From Oligoflexia bacterium (lineage in GTDB: Bacteria > Bdellovibrionota > UBA1018 > CAIMNF01): 5,591 bases of DNA. Positions 1-5,591 of the stretch are shown here, piece by piece. Below the pieces are notes generated by a model. It searched no databases, was not told the DNA's origin, and saw only the letters and a list, made by a program, of their open reading frames with translations. Where the stretch lies: positions 1-5,591 of the forward strand of contig CAIMNF010000588.1 of assembly GCA_903842755.1 (NCBI GenBank). The letters are read 5' to 3'. Both the position numbers and the translations under genes were made by a program. How positions within the stretch are numbered: position 1 is the stretch's first letter; each line of letters opens with the position of its first letter.

Positions 1-114
1 TGGATTGCAGCAGGGACGCGTACTCCAAACACCTTTGCGGCCAATAATAGTTTGGATTTCTTTTTTCGTTATTTTTACAAACTTTTTTTCAAGCCGACTT
101 GCCCTATTGGGTAG
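1..114 (+). CDS. 3' fragment of a GT87/DUF2029-like membrane glycosyltransferase (first frame)
   Basis: Frame 1 is open from the window edge to a TAG at 112-114 and encodes 37 residues, rich in Phe and Tyr, with an N-N-S-L-D stretch at residues 15-19. That stretch resembles the Asn-x-Ser motif which precedes the last group of membrane helices in GT87/DUF2029 polyprenyl-phosphate mannosyltransferase-like proteins. The reading ends abruptly in the middle of what looks like a membrane protein. The hydrophobic continuation lies in frame 3 (99-479), which is closed upstream by two stops at 45-50. I infer that this is the upstream half of one gene whose frame is broken between 51 and 114. The alternative is a genuine gene end that overlaps a second small membrane gene. 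The family call rests on general topology and one short motif, so it is tentative. Confidence 0.5.
   Translation, partial: WIAAGTRTPNTFAANNSLDFFFRYFYKLFFKPTCPIG
84..90 (+). other. Possible -1 slippery heptamer T TTT TTC at the frame change
   Basis: The codons of the upstream frame read CTT TTT TTC here, giving the heptamer T TTT TTC in the phase (X XXY YYZ) needed for a -1 ribosomal or transcriptional slip. A -1 move joins frame 1 to frame 3 with no stop codon in between, extending the protein to 479. A single-base deletion elsewhere in 51-114 explains the data equally well. For example, one extra T after position 100 would give a continuous K-P-T-L-P-Y-W reading. I see no strong downstream stimulatory hairpin. 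Confidence 0.3.
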
Positions 115-479
115 CGATGGGGCTTTCTGTGTTTGTGTGTTCCGGATTATTGATTCGGTTCTGTAAGCGCGTAAAAAATCCCGAGATTCGGTTTATCACG
201 ACCCTTGCCTTAAGCGCAGTTCTGCATCCTTTGTCGTTTTTTTATTCGTTTACCATGGCCATCCCGATGCTTGCGATTTCTTTGGACCGGGTTTATTTAA
301 GTGGCCGAACTTCTAAATTGGAAAAATTAGCGGGTGTCGTTTCTGTTTTTTTTCTTTCGATTTATCAATGTGGAATTTTACGGGACTGGGGCTATCCCGT
401 GGCTGAATTTGGTGGACGATCAATCGGCGTTCTTATTTTTATGGAGCTTTTACTTCGGAAAACTAATGCCGATGCCTAA
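99..479 (+). CDS. C-terminal membrane segment of a GT87/DUF2029-like protein (second frame), or a small membrane protein
   Basis: This reading gives 126 residues from a TTG at 99, or 120 from the ATG at 117; neither has a Shine-Dalgarno sequence. It holds about four hydrophobic segments, near residues 2-22, 33-63, 77-95 and 107-120 (TTG numbering), and ends in a short basic tail. The second segment contains L-S-A-V-L-H-P-L-S-F, which resembles the 'L-L-S-P-x-S-W' helix near the end of GT87/DUF2029 proteins. In those enzymes the region is part of a multi-helix core using a polyprenyl-phosphate sugar donor at the membrane. The absence of a ribosome site, the start inside the preceding ORF and the lack of catalytic residues argue that this is the tail of the gene read in frame 1 upstream, not an independent gene. 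It converges on a minus-strand gene, with 15 bases between the stops and no clear terminator hairpin. Confidence 0.55.
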   Translation: MPYWVAMGLSVFVCSGLLIRFCKRVKNPEIRFITTLALSAVLHPLSFFYSFTMAIPMLAISLDRVYLSGRTSKLEKLAGVVSVFFLSIYQCGILRDWGYPVAEFGGRSIGVLIFMELLLRKTNADA

Positions 480-494
480 GGGAATGGGACTTGA

Positions 495-1061
495 TTATTT
501 ACCGACCGACCAGGTTATCAATTCGCCTTCTTCTTGATCTTTGCTTAATCGCAGAACCGCAAATACAGGATGATCGGTTCCCATGCATCGATCCGATTTT
601 CCACCCTCAAAATAAATGCGACCCTTGGTGGCCATTTTGTAAATTTGAAGATTTAATTCGTCGATGAACGGGTGATCGCCTTCCGATAAGTTTGCAAATT
701 GCCCCATGGAGCGAATATAGTCTTGAACTTCTAAAAGGTGTGCGGAATTTTCTCCTAGTAGCTTAAGCTCGGTGAGTTGAGTCGAGTTTTGGTCAAAAGC
801 TTTTTGAGCGAGAGCACTTACACTCGATTCCGTAAACGTGGCCGCATCAAGTGAAGTGACTTTGTAAATAGCGACTTCGCAGCGATTGGGTACGGTGTCC
901 TCATCGGCTTGGCTTTCCTTCAATTGATCGCATACCGCGTTGATTGCCGACTGAATCTTTGGCATCATGACTGATTTAGGAATGGGACTCAATTCGAATG
1001 CGCGTGCAAATGGGGTAACGGCTACTGCTAAACTTAAAGCGCAATATAAATATTTATTCAT
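495..1061 (-). CDS. Small exported protein of unknown function (188 aa)
   Basis: I do not recognise a family. The protein begins M-N-K-Y followed by a hydrophobic core (residues 5-18) and a likely signal peptidase I site after A-R-A (19-21), so it should be exported; there is no lipobox. The mature part of about 167 residues is mixed alpha/beta-like, with Cys at 44, 61 and 159, of which 44 and 61 could form a disulfide. It has a possible amphipathic helical stretch around 80-120 and no membrane segment after the signal. The frame stays open upstream to 1268, but I chose the ATG at 1061 because it gives a clean signal peptide and avoids overlapping the transporter gene that ends at 1130. There is no Shine-Dalgarno sequence before it. 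It lies 68 bases after the EamA gene and is probably the last gene of the trmFO transcript, though a separate promoter in the gap is possible. Location in the periplasm or outside the cell is inferred. Confidence 0.75.
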   Translation of the reverse strand: MNKYLYCALSLAVAVTPFARAFELSPIPKSVMMPKIQSAINAVCDQLKESQADEDTVPNRCEVAIYKVTSLDAATFTESSVSALAQKAFDQNSTQLTELKLLGENSAHLLEVQDYIRSMGQFANLSEGDHPFIDELNLQIYKMATKGRIYFEGGKSDRCMGTDHPVFAVLRLSKDQEEGELITWSVGK

Positions 1062-1129
1062 GGTGACATGAGGGCTAACATGCGGCGTGCGACGGGTCAA
1101 GGAATGAAAAAGTGGAGCAAAGCAATAAG

Positions 1130-2110
1130 TCAATGGTTGGAGTTGGGTGAAGAACGTTTTGAAAGGAGGCTTAAGGCAAGGATCGAGGACAGTAACCCTG
1201 TTGCTGCAATTAACTGAATGTTTTGGAGAGGCATTTTTAAAATAATCGAATTCATCAGGAGCGCGCAAAGGGGAAACGAGAGCTCAAGCAAGGTTGCCAC
1301 CGAGGCTTGGACCTTGGATAGACCTCGGTAATAAAGGGAAACACCCAGAAGACCAGGGACGATGGCCATATAAAAGAGTGGGAGAGTGACCGGAGATTGG
1401 AACGTCACGAACGCAAGGTCCATGCGGACCTGGATCGATTTAAAATAAATGAGTCCCATCGCGATCAGCCCAAAAAAGAATCGCCAAAAAGAGAGAACAA
1501 GGGTGGAAATGTTTCTTTGGGGATCTTCAGGGGAGAGCACCGCTCTACCGATGACTGTGCTTATCGCCCAAAAAATGGCCGCCGAAAGAGCTAAAATAAT
1601 TCCCTTCATGGAGTCATCGGCCAGCGCCTCCTGAATATCATGCCACGGAAGGCCCGACGGAAAACTTAAAAAGAAGGCCGAAATCAGTGCCGCGCAGGTA
1701 AAAAGCCAAAAAAAACGGGGCAAGCGCTCTTTCAAAAAAACAGTCGAAAGCAGAATGACGACCAAGGGTTGAAATTTTTGGAGCAGAATCGTGACCGTTG
1801 GATTAATGAATTGAAAACTAGTCGTAAAGAGGACCGTCGCCAATGCAGAGCCTAATATTCCAATGACAGCAATGCCCAGGAGTGGAGTGCCGCTCGGAAT
1901 GCACCAGCGGAGCAGCGAAGAAACGGGCTGACCCTGCACAATTTTTCGGATCGCTAGGGTAAGGAGCACTACCCCTGAAACGGTCGCCGCAATAAGGTGT
2001 TCGATCAGGACGATGGAACTTGCGGACAATTGGCTGACTAAGGGATGCCGAAATAAGGTGTCGGTTGCCCAGATGGAGGCACCTAAGATTACAAAAAGAG
2101 AGTCGAGCAT
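1130..2110 (-). CDS. EamA/DMT-superfamily membrane transporter (10 predicted helices)
   Basis: This is a 326-residue inner-membrane protein with two homologous halves of about five helices each (roughly residues 2-150 and 167-317), the standard layout of drug/metabolite transporters of the EamA family. The first half has the family signature: an N-P-T-V-T-I-L-L-Q-K-F-Q-P stretch (103-115) leading to a helix that ends L-K-E-R-L at 126-130. The matching place in the second half reads L-E-L-S-F-P (275-280), then I-L-K-M-P-L, so the usual acidic residue is absent there. The substrate cannot be told from sequence; relatives export amino acids, nucleotides or other metabolites. The ATG at 2110 lies inside trmFO (22-base overlap), which points to translational coupling. 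Only a weak GGAT precedes it. The short Ser/Asn-rich C-terminal tail is polar. Confidence 0.9.
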   Translation of the reverse strand: MLDSLFVILGASIWATDTLFRHPLVSQLSASSIVLIEHLIAATVSGVVLLTLAIRKIVQGQPVSSLLRWCIPSGTPLLGIAVIGILGSALATVLFTTSFQFINPTVTILLQKFQPLVVILLSTVFLKERLPRFFWLFTCAALISAFFLSFPSGLPWHDIQEALADDSMKGIILALSAAIFWAISTVIGRAVLSPEDPQRNISTLVLSFWRFFFGLIAMGLIYFKSIQVRMDLAFVTFQSPVTLPLFYMAIVPGLLGVSLYYRGLSKVQASVATLLELSFPLCALLMNSIILKMPLQNIQLIAATGLLSSILALSLLSKRSSPNSNH

Positions 2111-3531
2111 TCACGCATCCAATTCTTGATATTTAAGGGAGCCTGTTTGGCCATTGCTTCCCGCAATTGTCCTTTATCCAGACCTTCAACGCCTTCAAAG
2201 AAGGTGGGGTTAAACAGTGAAAACTGGATATTATTGGGTTGATAGTTTTTCGGATCTGATGCGGTAACGTGAGCAAGAAGGGCTCCTAATGCAGTATGGG
2301 TGGGGGGCGCGCGATGGGGGAGTTTTCTCATTCGCTGTGAGATAAAAATGGCCGCGAGTAGCCCAGACGCCGCGGATTCCAAGTATCCCTCTACCCCCGT
2401 AATTTGTCCGGCGAGGTAGATGGTTGAATTTAATTTTAAAGACAAGTCTGGATTCAAGACGCGGGGAGCGCACACATAGGTGTTTCGATGAATCGAACCT
2501 AGCCTTAAAAATTCCGCGCGGTGAAGTGCGGGAATCATCCGAATGATCCTTTGCTGCGCGCCGTATTTCAATTTGGTTTGGAAACCTACCAAATTGTAGG
2601 CCGTTTTTGATAAATTTTCGGTTCTAAGTTGGACGGCGGCAAAGGGACGTTTTCCGGTTTTAGGGTCGGTTAAACCAACAGGCTTCATCGGCCCAAACCG
2701 CAAACTGTCCCGTCCCGTCGCAACAATAGCTTCAATGGGTTGGCATCCTTGAAAAAATTTTTCCTTTTCAAAGGATTTGGGCGCAACGGTTTCTCCGTTT
2801 TTGACTGCGTCCAAAATCGCATCAATGAACGCATTGTATTCTTCTTGTGAAAGCGGGCAATTAATATAAGCCCCCTCTTCGTCTTCGTTGACTCCCTTAT
2901 CGTAGCGATTAGCAACAAATGCTTTTTCAAAATCAATCGATTGAGTATCGATGATCGGTGCAATGGCATCGTAGAAATAACAGCCCGAGTCCGTGTCTTC
3001 TGTTACGGGGCGGGTTAAATGATCAAGCAACGGTCCCGAGCCAGAGGGCATCGCATGGTACGCTAAAATTCGCTTCGTTTCGCCCATTAGCCACTGGGTT
3101 AAGGCGGGACTGGTGAGGGGACCTGTGGCAATCAAGTTAACGGAATTCGGAAACGGGGCACGTACTTCGCCTTCTTGATAAGTAATACAGGGATGACTCT
3201 TTAGACGCTCGGTTACGAACCGTGAAAAGGCAGTGCGGTCCACTCCCAAGGCCTCTCCGGCGGGTACTTTCGAGAACTCGGCCGCTTCTAAAATCAAGCT
3301 TCCAATGAGGGACATTTCTTTTTTAAGCATTCCGGGTGCAGAGGTCGGCGAGGTCGACTTTAATGAGTTTGAACAAACTAATTCTGCGCATTCACCGGTT
3401 TGATGGGCTTCGGTTAGTTGCTGGGGTCTCATTTCGTGCAAGACGACCGGAATTCCTTTTTCCGCCAAAAAATAGGCGGCCTCGGAGCCCGCAAGGCCAC
3501 TGCCAATGATATGAACGGAAGTTGGGGACAT
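2089..3531 (-). CDS. trmFO: TrmFO: FAD- and folate-dependent tRNA m5U54 methyltransferase
   Basis: TrmFO makes 5-methyluridine at position 54 of the tRNA T loop in the cytoplasm, using 5,10-methylenetetrahydrofolate as carbon donor and reduced FAD. The 480-residue product opens with the FAD dinucleotide fold G-S-G-L-A-G-S-E (10-17) and E-M-R-P (33-36). It then has E-L-V-C-S-N-S with Cys53, V-P-A-G-E-A-L-G-V-D-R (89-99), Y-I-N-C-P with Cys225, and the C-terminal FAD motif G-Q-I-T-G-V-E-G-Y (375-383). Cys53 and Cys225 align with the two functional cysteines of the Bacillus subtilis enzyme (53 and 226). At 480 residues it is longer than the usual 435-450. The excess includes about 27 residues near 150-182, between the A-T-G-P-L-T-S and Y-F-Y-D-A motifs. 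The ATG at 3531 is fixed within a few codons by the FAD motif, although no Shine-Dalgarno precedes it. It heads the minus-strand unit and is divergent from xerC. Confidence 0.97.
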   Translation of the reverse strand: MSPTSVHIIGSGLAGSEAAYFLAEKGIPVVLHEMRPQQLTEAHQTGECAELVCSNSLKSTSPTSAPGMLKKEMSLIGSLILEAAEFSKVPAGEALGVDRTAFSRFVTERLKSHPCITYQEGEVRAPFPNSVNLIATGPLTSPALTQWLMGETKRILAYHAMPSGSGPLLDHLTRPVTEDTDSGCYFYDAIAPIIDTQSIDFEKAFVANRYDKGVNEDEEGAYINCPLSQEEYNAFIDAILDAVKNGETVAPKSFEKEKFFQGCQPIEAIVATGRDSLRFGPMKPVGLTDPKTGKRPFAAVQLRTENLSKTAYNLVGFQTKLKYGAQQRIIRMIPALHRAEFLRLGSIHRNTYVCAPRVLNPDLSLKLNSTIYLAGQITGVEGYLESAASGLLAAIFISQRMRKLPHRAPPTHTALGALLAHVTASDPKNYQPNNIQFSLFNPTFFEGVEGLDKGQLREAMAKQAPLNIKNWMRECSTLFL

Positions 3532-3545
3532 GATGGTTGAGGTTT

Positions 3546-3575
3546 ATCATAGTTGCGAATCGCCCACAATTTAAA
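3546..3575 (-). promoter_or_regulatory. Candidate sigma70-type promoter for trmFO
   Basis: On the minus strand, TATGAT (complement of 3546-3551) matches the -10 consensus at five of six positions. It lies 18 bases downstream of TTTAAA (3570-3575), which matches the -35 consensus at four of six. Transcription would start near 3539, leaving a leader of only about 8 bases before the trmFO ATG. That would agree with the missing Shine-Dalgarno sequence. It is supported by pattern only. Confidence 0.4.
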
Positions 3576-3597
3576 CGCGCTTTTAAGGCAGATTCGC
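3555..3597. repeat. 7-base inverted repeat spanning the trmFO/xerC divergent region
   Basis: GCGAATC at 3555-3561 and GATTCGC at 3591-3597 are perfect inverted copies separated by 29 bases. The left arm sits in the spacer of the candidate trmFO promoter, and the right arm ends 15 bases before the xerC ATG. The arms could be a regulator's paired half-sites, but seven bases can also match by chance. The region between them is AT-rich apart from a CGCGC. Confidence 0.3.
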
Positions 3598-3612
3598 TTT
3601 AAACTAAAAAAG

Positions 3613-4569
3613 ATGATGGTCGATTCACAGTCTTCCCTAAAGGAATTAGTGGCAGAGTTTATTGAGTTTGGGCGAAGCGAAAAAAATTGGTCATTGGAAA
3701 CTCTGCGCGCCTACCAGAATGATTTAGCGCAGTGGCTGGACTTTCTAAATCATGCATTTCAATTGAGCGACGTGTGCGATTTAGATCAAATTTCTGCGGT
3801 TCACTTTCGCTCCTTTTGCACTCAAGCAGTGGTGGAATTGCAGGCAGCATCGGTTTCTAGAAAAATGAGCACCTTGAGGACCTTTTTTAAATATTTAAAA
3901 CGGAAAAAATTGATCACCAAAAACTGGCTCGCCTACATTCCAAGCCCCAAAGTGGAACGAAAGCTCCCCGCTTTTTTAAAAGTGGAAGAGGTTTTAGAGC
4001 TCATGCGGGCACCCGATGTTTCAACATGGATGGGTAAACGGGACAAGGCACTTCTTGAATTGTTATACGGCTGCGGCCTTAGGGTGAGCGAGGTTTCTGA
4101 CCTGGATCTTCATCAGCTCAAGGCGCGTGTAGATTGGGTCAATGTGGTCGGAAAAGGTCAAAAAGAACGGTGGGTTCCCTTGAACGCAATCGCAAAAGAA
4201 AGTTTGCAGGACTATTTGGATGCGAGACCGTTCGAGTCTTCGGCTGTTTTTATCAATGGTCAGGGGGTGCGCCTTACTCCACGAAGCATTGCTCGCATTC
4301 TGGCCAGGCAGTTAGTTCGAGCTGCCGAGCTTTCTCCGGATTGGTGGCATGAAAACCGAAAGATTTCGCCCCATGCGTTAAGACATAGTTTTGCAACGCA
4401 TTTACTTTCAGCGGGAGCTGATTTGCGGAGCATACAAGAGTTATTAGGGCACTCTCGTTTGTCCACTACTCAACGGTACACCCATTTAAACTTAGGGGAA
4501 CTGATGGATTCCTATCGAGACTCACATCCTCTTTCAAAAAAGCGAAAGATCGTGTCTACTAGTGGCTAA
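3613..4569 (+). CDS. xerC: Tyrosine recombinase XerC-type (chromosome dimer resolution)
   Basis: This is a 318-residue tyrosine recombinase. Xer proteins cut and rejoin DNA at dif near the replication terminus and resolve chromosome dimers, usually as a XerC/XerD pair working with FtsK. An N-terminal SAM-like core-binding domain (about 8-100, with T-L-R-A-Y) is followed by the catalytic domain with the full active site: Arg157 (G-L-R-V-S-E), Lys181 (G-K-G), His254 and Arg257 (H-A-L-R-H), His280 (L-L-G-H-S) and nucleophile Tyr289 (R-Y-T-H-L). The Arg-Lys spacing of 24 and the His-Tyr spacing of 9 equal those of E. coli XerC. The tail Y-x-x-S-H-P-x-S-K-K-R-K looks XerC-like, and linkage to trmFO also favours XerC, but XerD is not excluded. 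The frame opens at a TTG at 3553; I chose the ATG at 3613 (a second ATG follows at 3616) because it places T-L-R-A-Y at the family's usual distance. A GTG at 3649 has AAGGA before it but would truncate the first helix. Confidence 0.93.
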   Translation: MMVDSQSSLKELVAEFIEFGRSEKNWSLETLRAYQNDLAQWLDFLNHAFQLSDVCDLDQISAVHFRSFCTQAVVELQAASVSRKMSTLRTFFKYLKRKKLITKNWLAYIPSPKVERKLPAFLKVEEVLELMRAPDVSTWMGKRDKALLELLYGCGLRVSEVSDLDLHQLKARVDWVNVVGKGQKERWVPLNAIAKESLQDYLDARPFESSAVFINGQGVRLTPRSIARILARQLVRAAELSPDWWHENRKISPHALRHSFATHLLSAGADLRSIQELLGHSRLSTTQRYTHLNLGELMDSYRDSHPLSKKRKIVSTSG

Positions 4570-4574
4570 ACCCC

Positions 4575-5201
4575 ATGGACTTTATTGTAGATTTTTTAAT
4601 TGATTGCCCTGAGCCTTACCGTTACCTCGGTATCTTTGTCATTTTGCTTGCGTGCGGATTAGGCGTGCCCGTGCCTGAGGATGTGACGTTGATTGCAGCC
4701 GGAGTCATGGCCTATTATGGACTTTGTGACATTTGGAAAATGATTGCGGTTGGCTTGGCGGGAGTCTTTATTGGAGACACCTTTGTTTTTTACTTGGGCC
4801 ACCACTATGGACGGCGATTATTAAAGATTAAACCCTTTAGTCTGTTTCTGGACGAAAGTAAGATCGAAGAAATTCGGGGTCGCCTCCAAGGTCATTCTGG
4901 AAAAGTGCTTTTTACTTCGCGCTTTATGCCCGGAGTGCGGTCGACCATCTTTTTTTCGGCAGGGATGTTACACGTACCGTATTTTAAACTCGTCTTTTTT
5001 GATGGGGCGGCCATGTTGATTAGTGTGCCCACCATTATTTACTCCGTGTATTATTTTGGCGATTACTTAGAGGAAGTCATTCGGTTTATCAAGAAAATCG
5101 AAGGTGGAATTGTGGGAGTCATTGCAGTGGTCATTGCAGTATTGCTCCTGAACTATTATCGGAAAAAGAAAAAACTTGAGCATGTTGAGACTAATAAATA
5201 A
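4575..5201 (+). CDS. DedA-family membrane protein (SNARE-associated/VTT domain)
   Basis: This 208-residue polytopic inner-membrane protein has the DedA signature in order: G-V-P-V-P-E-D (30-36) in a re-entrant region, G-D at 67-68 followed by F-Y-L-G-x-x-Y-G (72-79), and F-T-S-R-F-M-P-G-V-R (113-122). Glu35, Asp36, Arg116 and Arg122 correspond to the acidic and basic residues that are essential in E. coli YqjA and YghB. Recent work assigns DedA proteins to recycling of undecaprenyl phosphate (UptA, PopT) or to phospholipid flipping, often proton-coupled; which applies here cannot be told. A final hydrophobic helix (about 176-195) is followed by a very basic Y-R-K-K-K-K tail, consistent with a cytoplasmic C terminus. 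The ATG lies 5 bases after the xerC stop with no Shine-Dalgarno (CCCC directly before it), so reinitiation after xerC is likely. It overlaps the following peptidase gene by 20 bases. Confidence 0.92.
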   Translation: MDFIVDFLIDCPEPYRYLGIFVILLACGLGVPVPEDVTLIAAGVMAYYGLCDIWKMIAVGLAGVFIGDTFVFYLGHHYGRRLLKIKPFSLFLDESKIEEIRGRLQGHSGKVLFTSRFMPGVRSTIFFSAGMLHVPYFKLVFFDGAAMLISVPTIIYSVYYFGDYLEEVIRFIKKIEGGIVGVIAVVIAVLLLNYYRKKKKLEHVETNK

Positions 5202-5591
5202 GCACCGCATTTTTCTATGTTTCTTTTGCCTATGCCTTGGCTTTGTAGCGAGTCATTGGTCAAGGGCAGACGACATTCAAAAAACAGTACCCGAACTCTG
5301 TTCGGATTTAGAAAAAGCTTTTTTAAAGCGAAAGTGGGGCCCATCCCCTTGCCACCAAATTGATTGGAAGATCGGCTCAACTTCCGTTCAGGGGCGACCG
5401 TTAATTTATTATGAATTTGGGGCCGCGGAAGCTAAAAACGTGACCTTAGTTTTTTCGATGATTCACGGAGATGAAATTACGCCGCTGTATTTTGGTTTCG
5501 AGCTCGCGCAATGGGCGATGGCCAATATGAAAAAGTATCCGGACTCTAAATTAGTGATTGCGCCGCTGTTAAATCCGGACGGATTTTTTAA
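5182..5591 (+). CDS. Exported M14-family zinc carboxypeptidase/amidase, 5' part only
   Basis: The first 136 residues are visible; the gene continues past the window. An N-terminal signal peptide has a basic start (K-H-R at 7-9), a Cys-rich hydrophobic core (10-24) and a likely cleavage after S-R-A (27-29), so the enzyme should act in the periplasm or outside the cell. The mature part has V-Q-G-R-P-L before the first core strand. It then has M-I-H-G-D-E with His95 and Glu98, the first two zinc ligands of M14 peptidases (HxxE), and L-N-P-D-G-F (N131-G134), the conserved turn that follows in the family. The third ligand and catalytic Glu lie beyond the window. Relatives include carboxypeptidase A and MpaA, which trims murein peptides; the real substrate is unknown. 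Cys40 and Cys57 may form a disulfide. The ATG at 5182 is the only ATG or GTG that keeps the signal peptide, and it lies inside dedA; TTG at 5176 or 5185 is possible. Confidence 0.85.
   Translation, partial: MLRLINKHRIFLCFFCLCLGFVASHWSRADDIQKTVPELCSDLEKAFLKRKWGPSPCHQIDWKIGSTSVQGRPLIYYEFGAAEAKNVTLVFSMIHGDEITPLYFGFELAQWAMANMKKYPDSKLVIAPLLNPDGFF

Noticed and set aside
480..494. Bidirectional terminator between the convergent genes.
   Set aside because: Only 15 bases separate the stops, and I found no GC-rich hairpin with a T run there or just beyond.
1080..1100. Minus-strand TTGACC (complement of 1095-1100) as a -35 box for the small exported protein gene.
   Set aside because: No acceptable -10 hexamer lies 15-19 bases downstream, so a separate promoter cannot be supported.
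1062..1268. N-terminal extension of the small exported protein (open frame up to 1268).
   Set aside because: It would bury the signal peptide 69 residues inside the protein and overlap the EamA gene by 139 bases. The extension looks like non-coding translation.
1397..1634. Plus-strand open frames inside the EamA gene.
   Set aside because: They are antisense to a strong family match, basic and low in complexity, and have no ribosome site.
2231..2969. Other minus-strand open frames inside trmFO.
   Set aside because: They are out of frame with a gene whose conserved motifs run its full length.
3649..4569. GTG at 3649, preceded by AAGGA at 3640-3644, as the true xerC start.
   Set aside because: Spacing to the GTG is only 4 bases, and the protein would lose the first helix that Xer proteins keep. 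The ATG at 3613 fits the family better.
5156..5380. Minus-strand open frame across the dedA/peptidase junction.
   Set aside because: It is antisense to a signal peptide and mature protein with clear M14 motifs, and has no coding features of its own.

Overview
This window carries ordinary bacterial chromosomal genes, densely packed on both strands. The mix is a folate-dependent TrmFO, a chromosome-dimer Xer recombinase, a DedA membrane protein and Sec-exported envelope proteins with Cys pairs, at moderate GC. This suggests a Gram-negative-type bacterium, possibly of the Bdellovibrionota or old delta-proteobacterial group. That placement is an impression only: no rRNA or lineage-specific marker is present. 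I see no tRNA, rRNA, CRISPR array, insertion sequence or phage gene.

Layout, left to right. (1) Positions 1-479, plus strand: the 3' end of a polytopic membrane protein resembling the C-terminal part of GT87/DUF2029 mannosyltransferase-like enzymes. Its reading frame changes between about 51 and 114, so it appears either as two overlapping ORFs or as one gene broken by a -1 frameshift. (2) Positions 3531 down to 495, minus strand: a three-gene unit, trmFO, then an EamA/DMT transporter overlapping it by 22 bases, then after 68 bases a small secreted protein of unknown function. This unit converges on the GT87-like gene with only 15 bases between the stops. (3) Positions 3613-5591, plus strand: a second tight unit transcribed divergently from trmFO, made of xerC, dedA (5 bases later) and an M14-family zinc carboxypeptidase that overlaps dedA by 20 bases and runs off the window. 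The longest stretch without a gene is the 81-base divergent region at 3532-3612, which holds a probable trmFO promoter and a 7-base inverted repeat.

Functionally the window combines information-processing genes (tRNA T-loop m5U54 formation, chromosome dimer resolution) with envelope genes (lipid-carrier transport, peptidase, small-molecule transport, an exported unknown). trmFO next to xerC is a familiar linkage, for example in Firmicutes, where the two are co-directional; here they are divergent. The dedA-M14 overlap suggests co-translation of two envelope functions. None of the six complete or start-containing genes has a clear Shine-Dalgarno sequence, which is the most general oddity here. 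I did not find a convincing new multi-gene system. The points most worth a second look are the frameshifted membrane gene, the insertion in TrmFO, the missing Shine-Dalgarno signals and the unknown exported protein.
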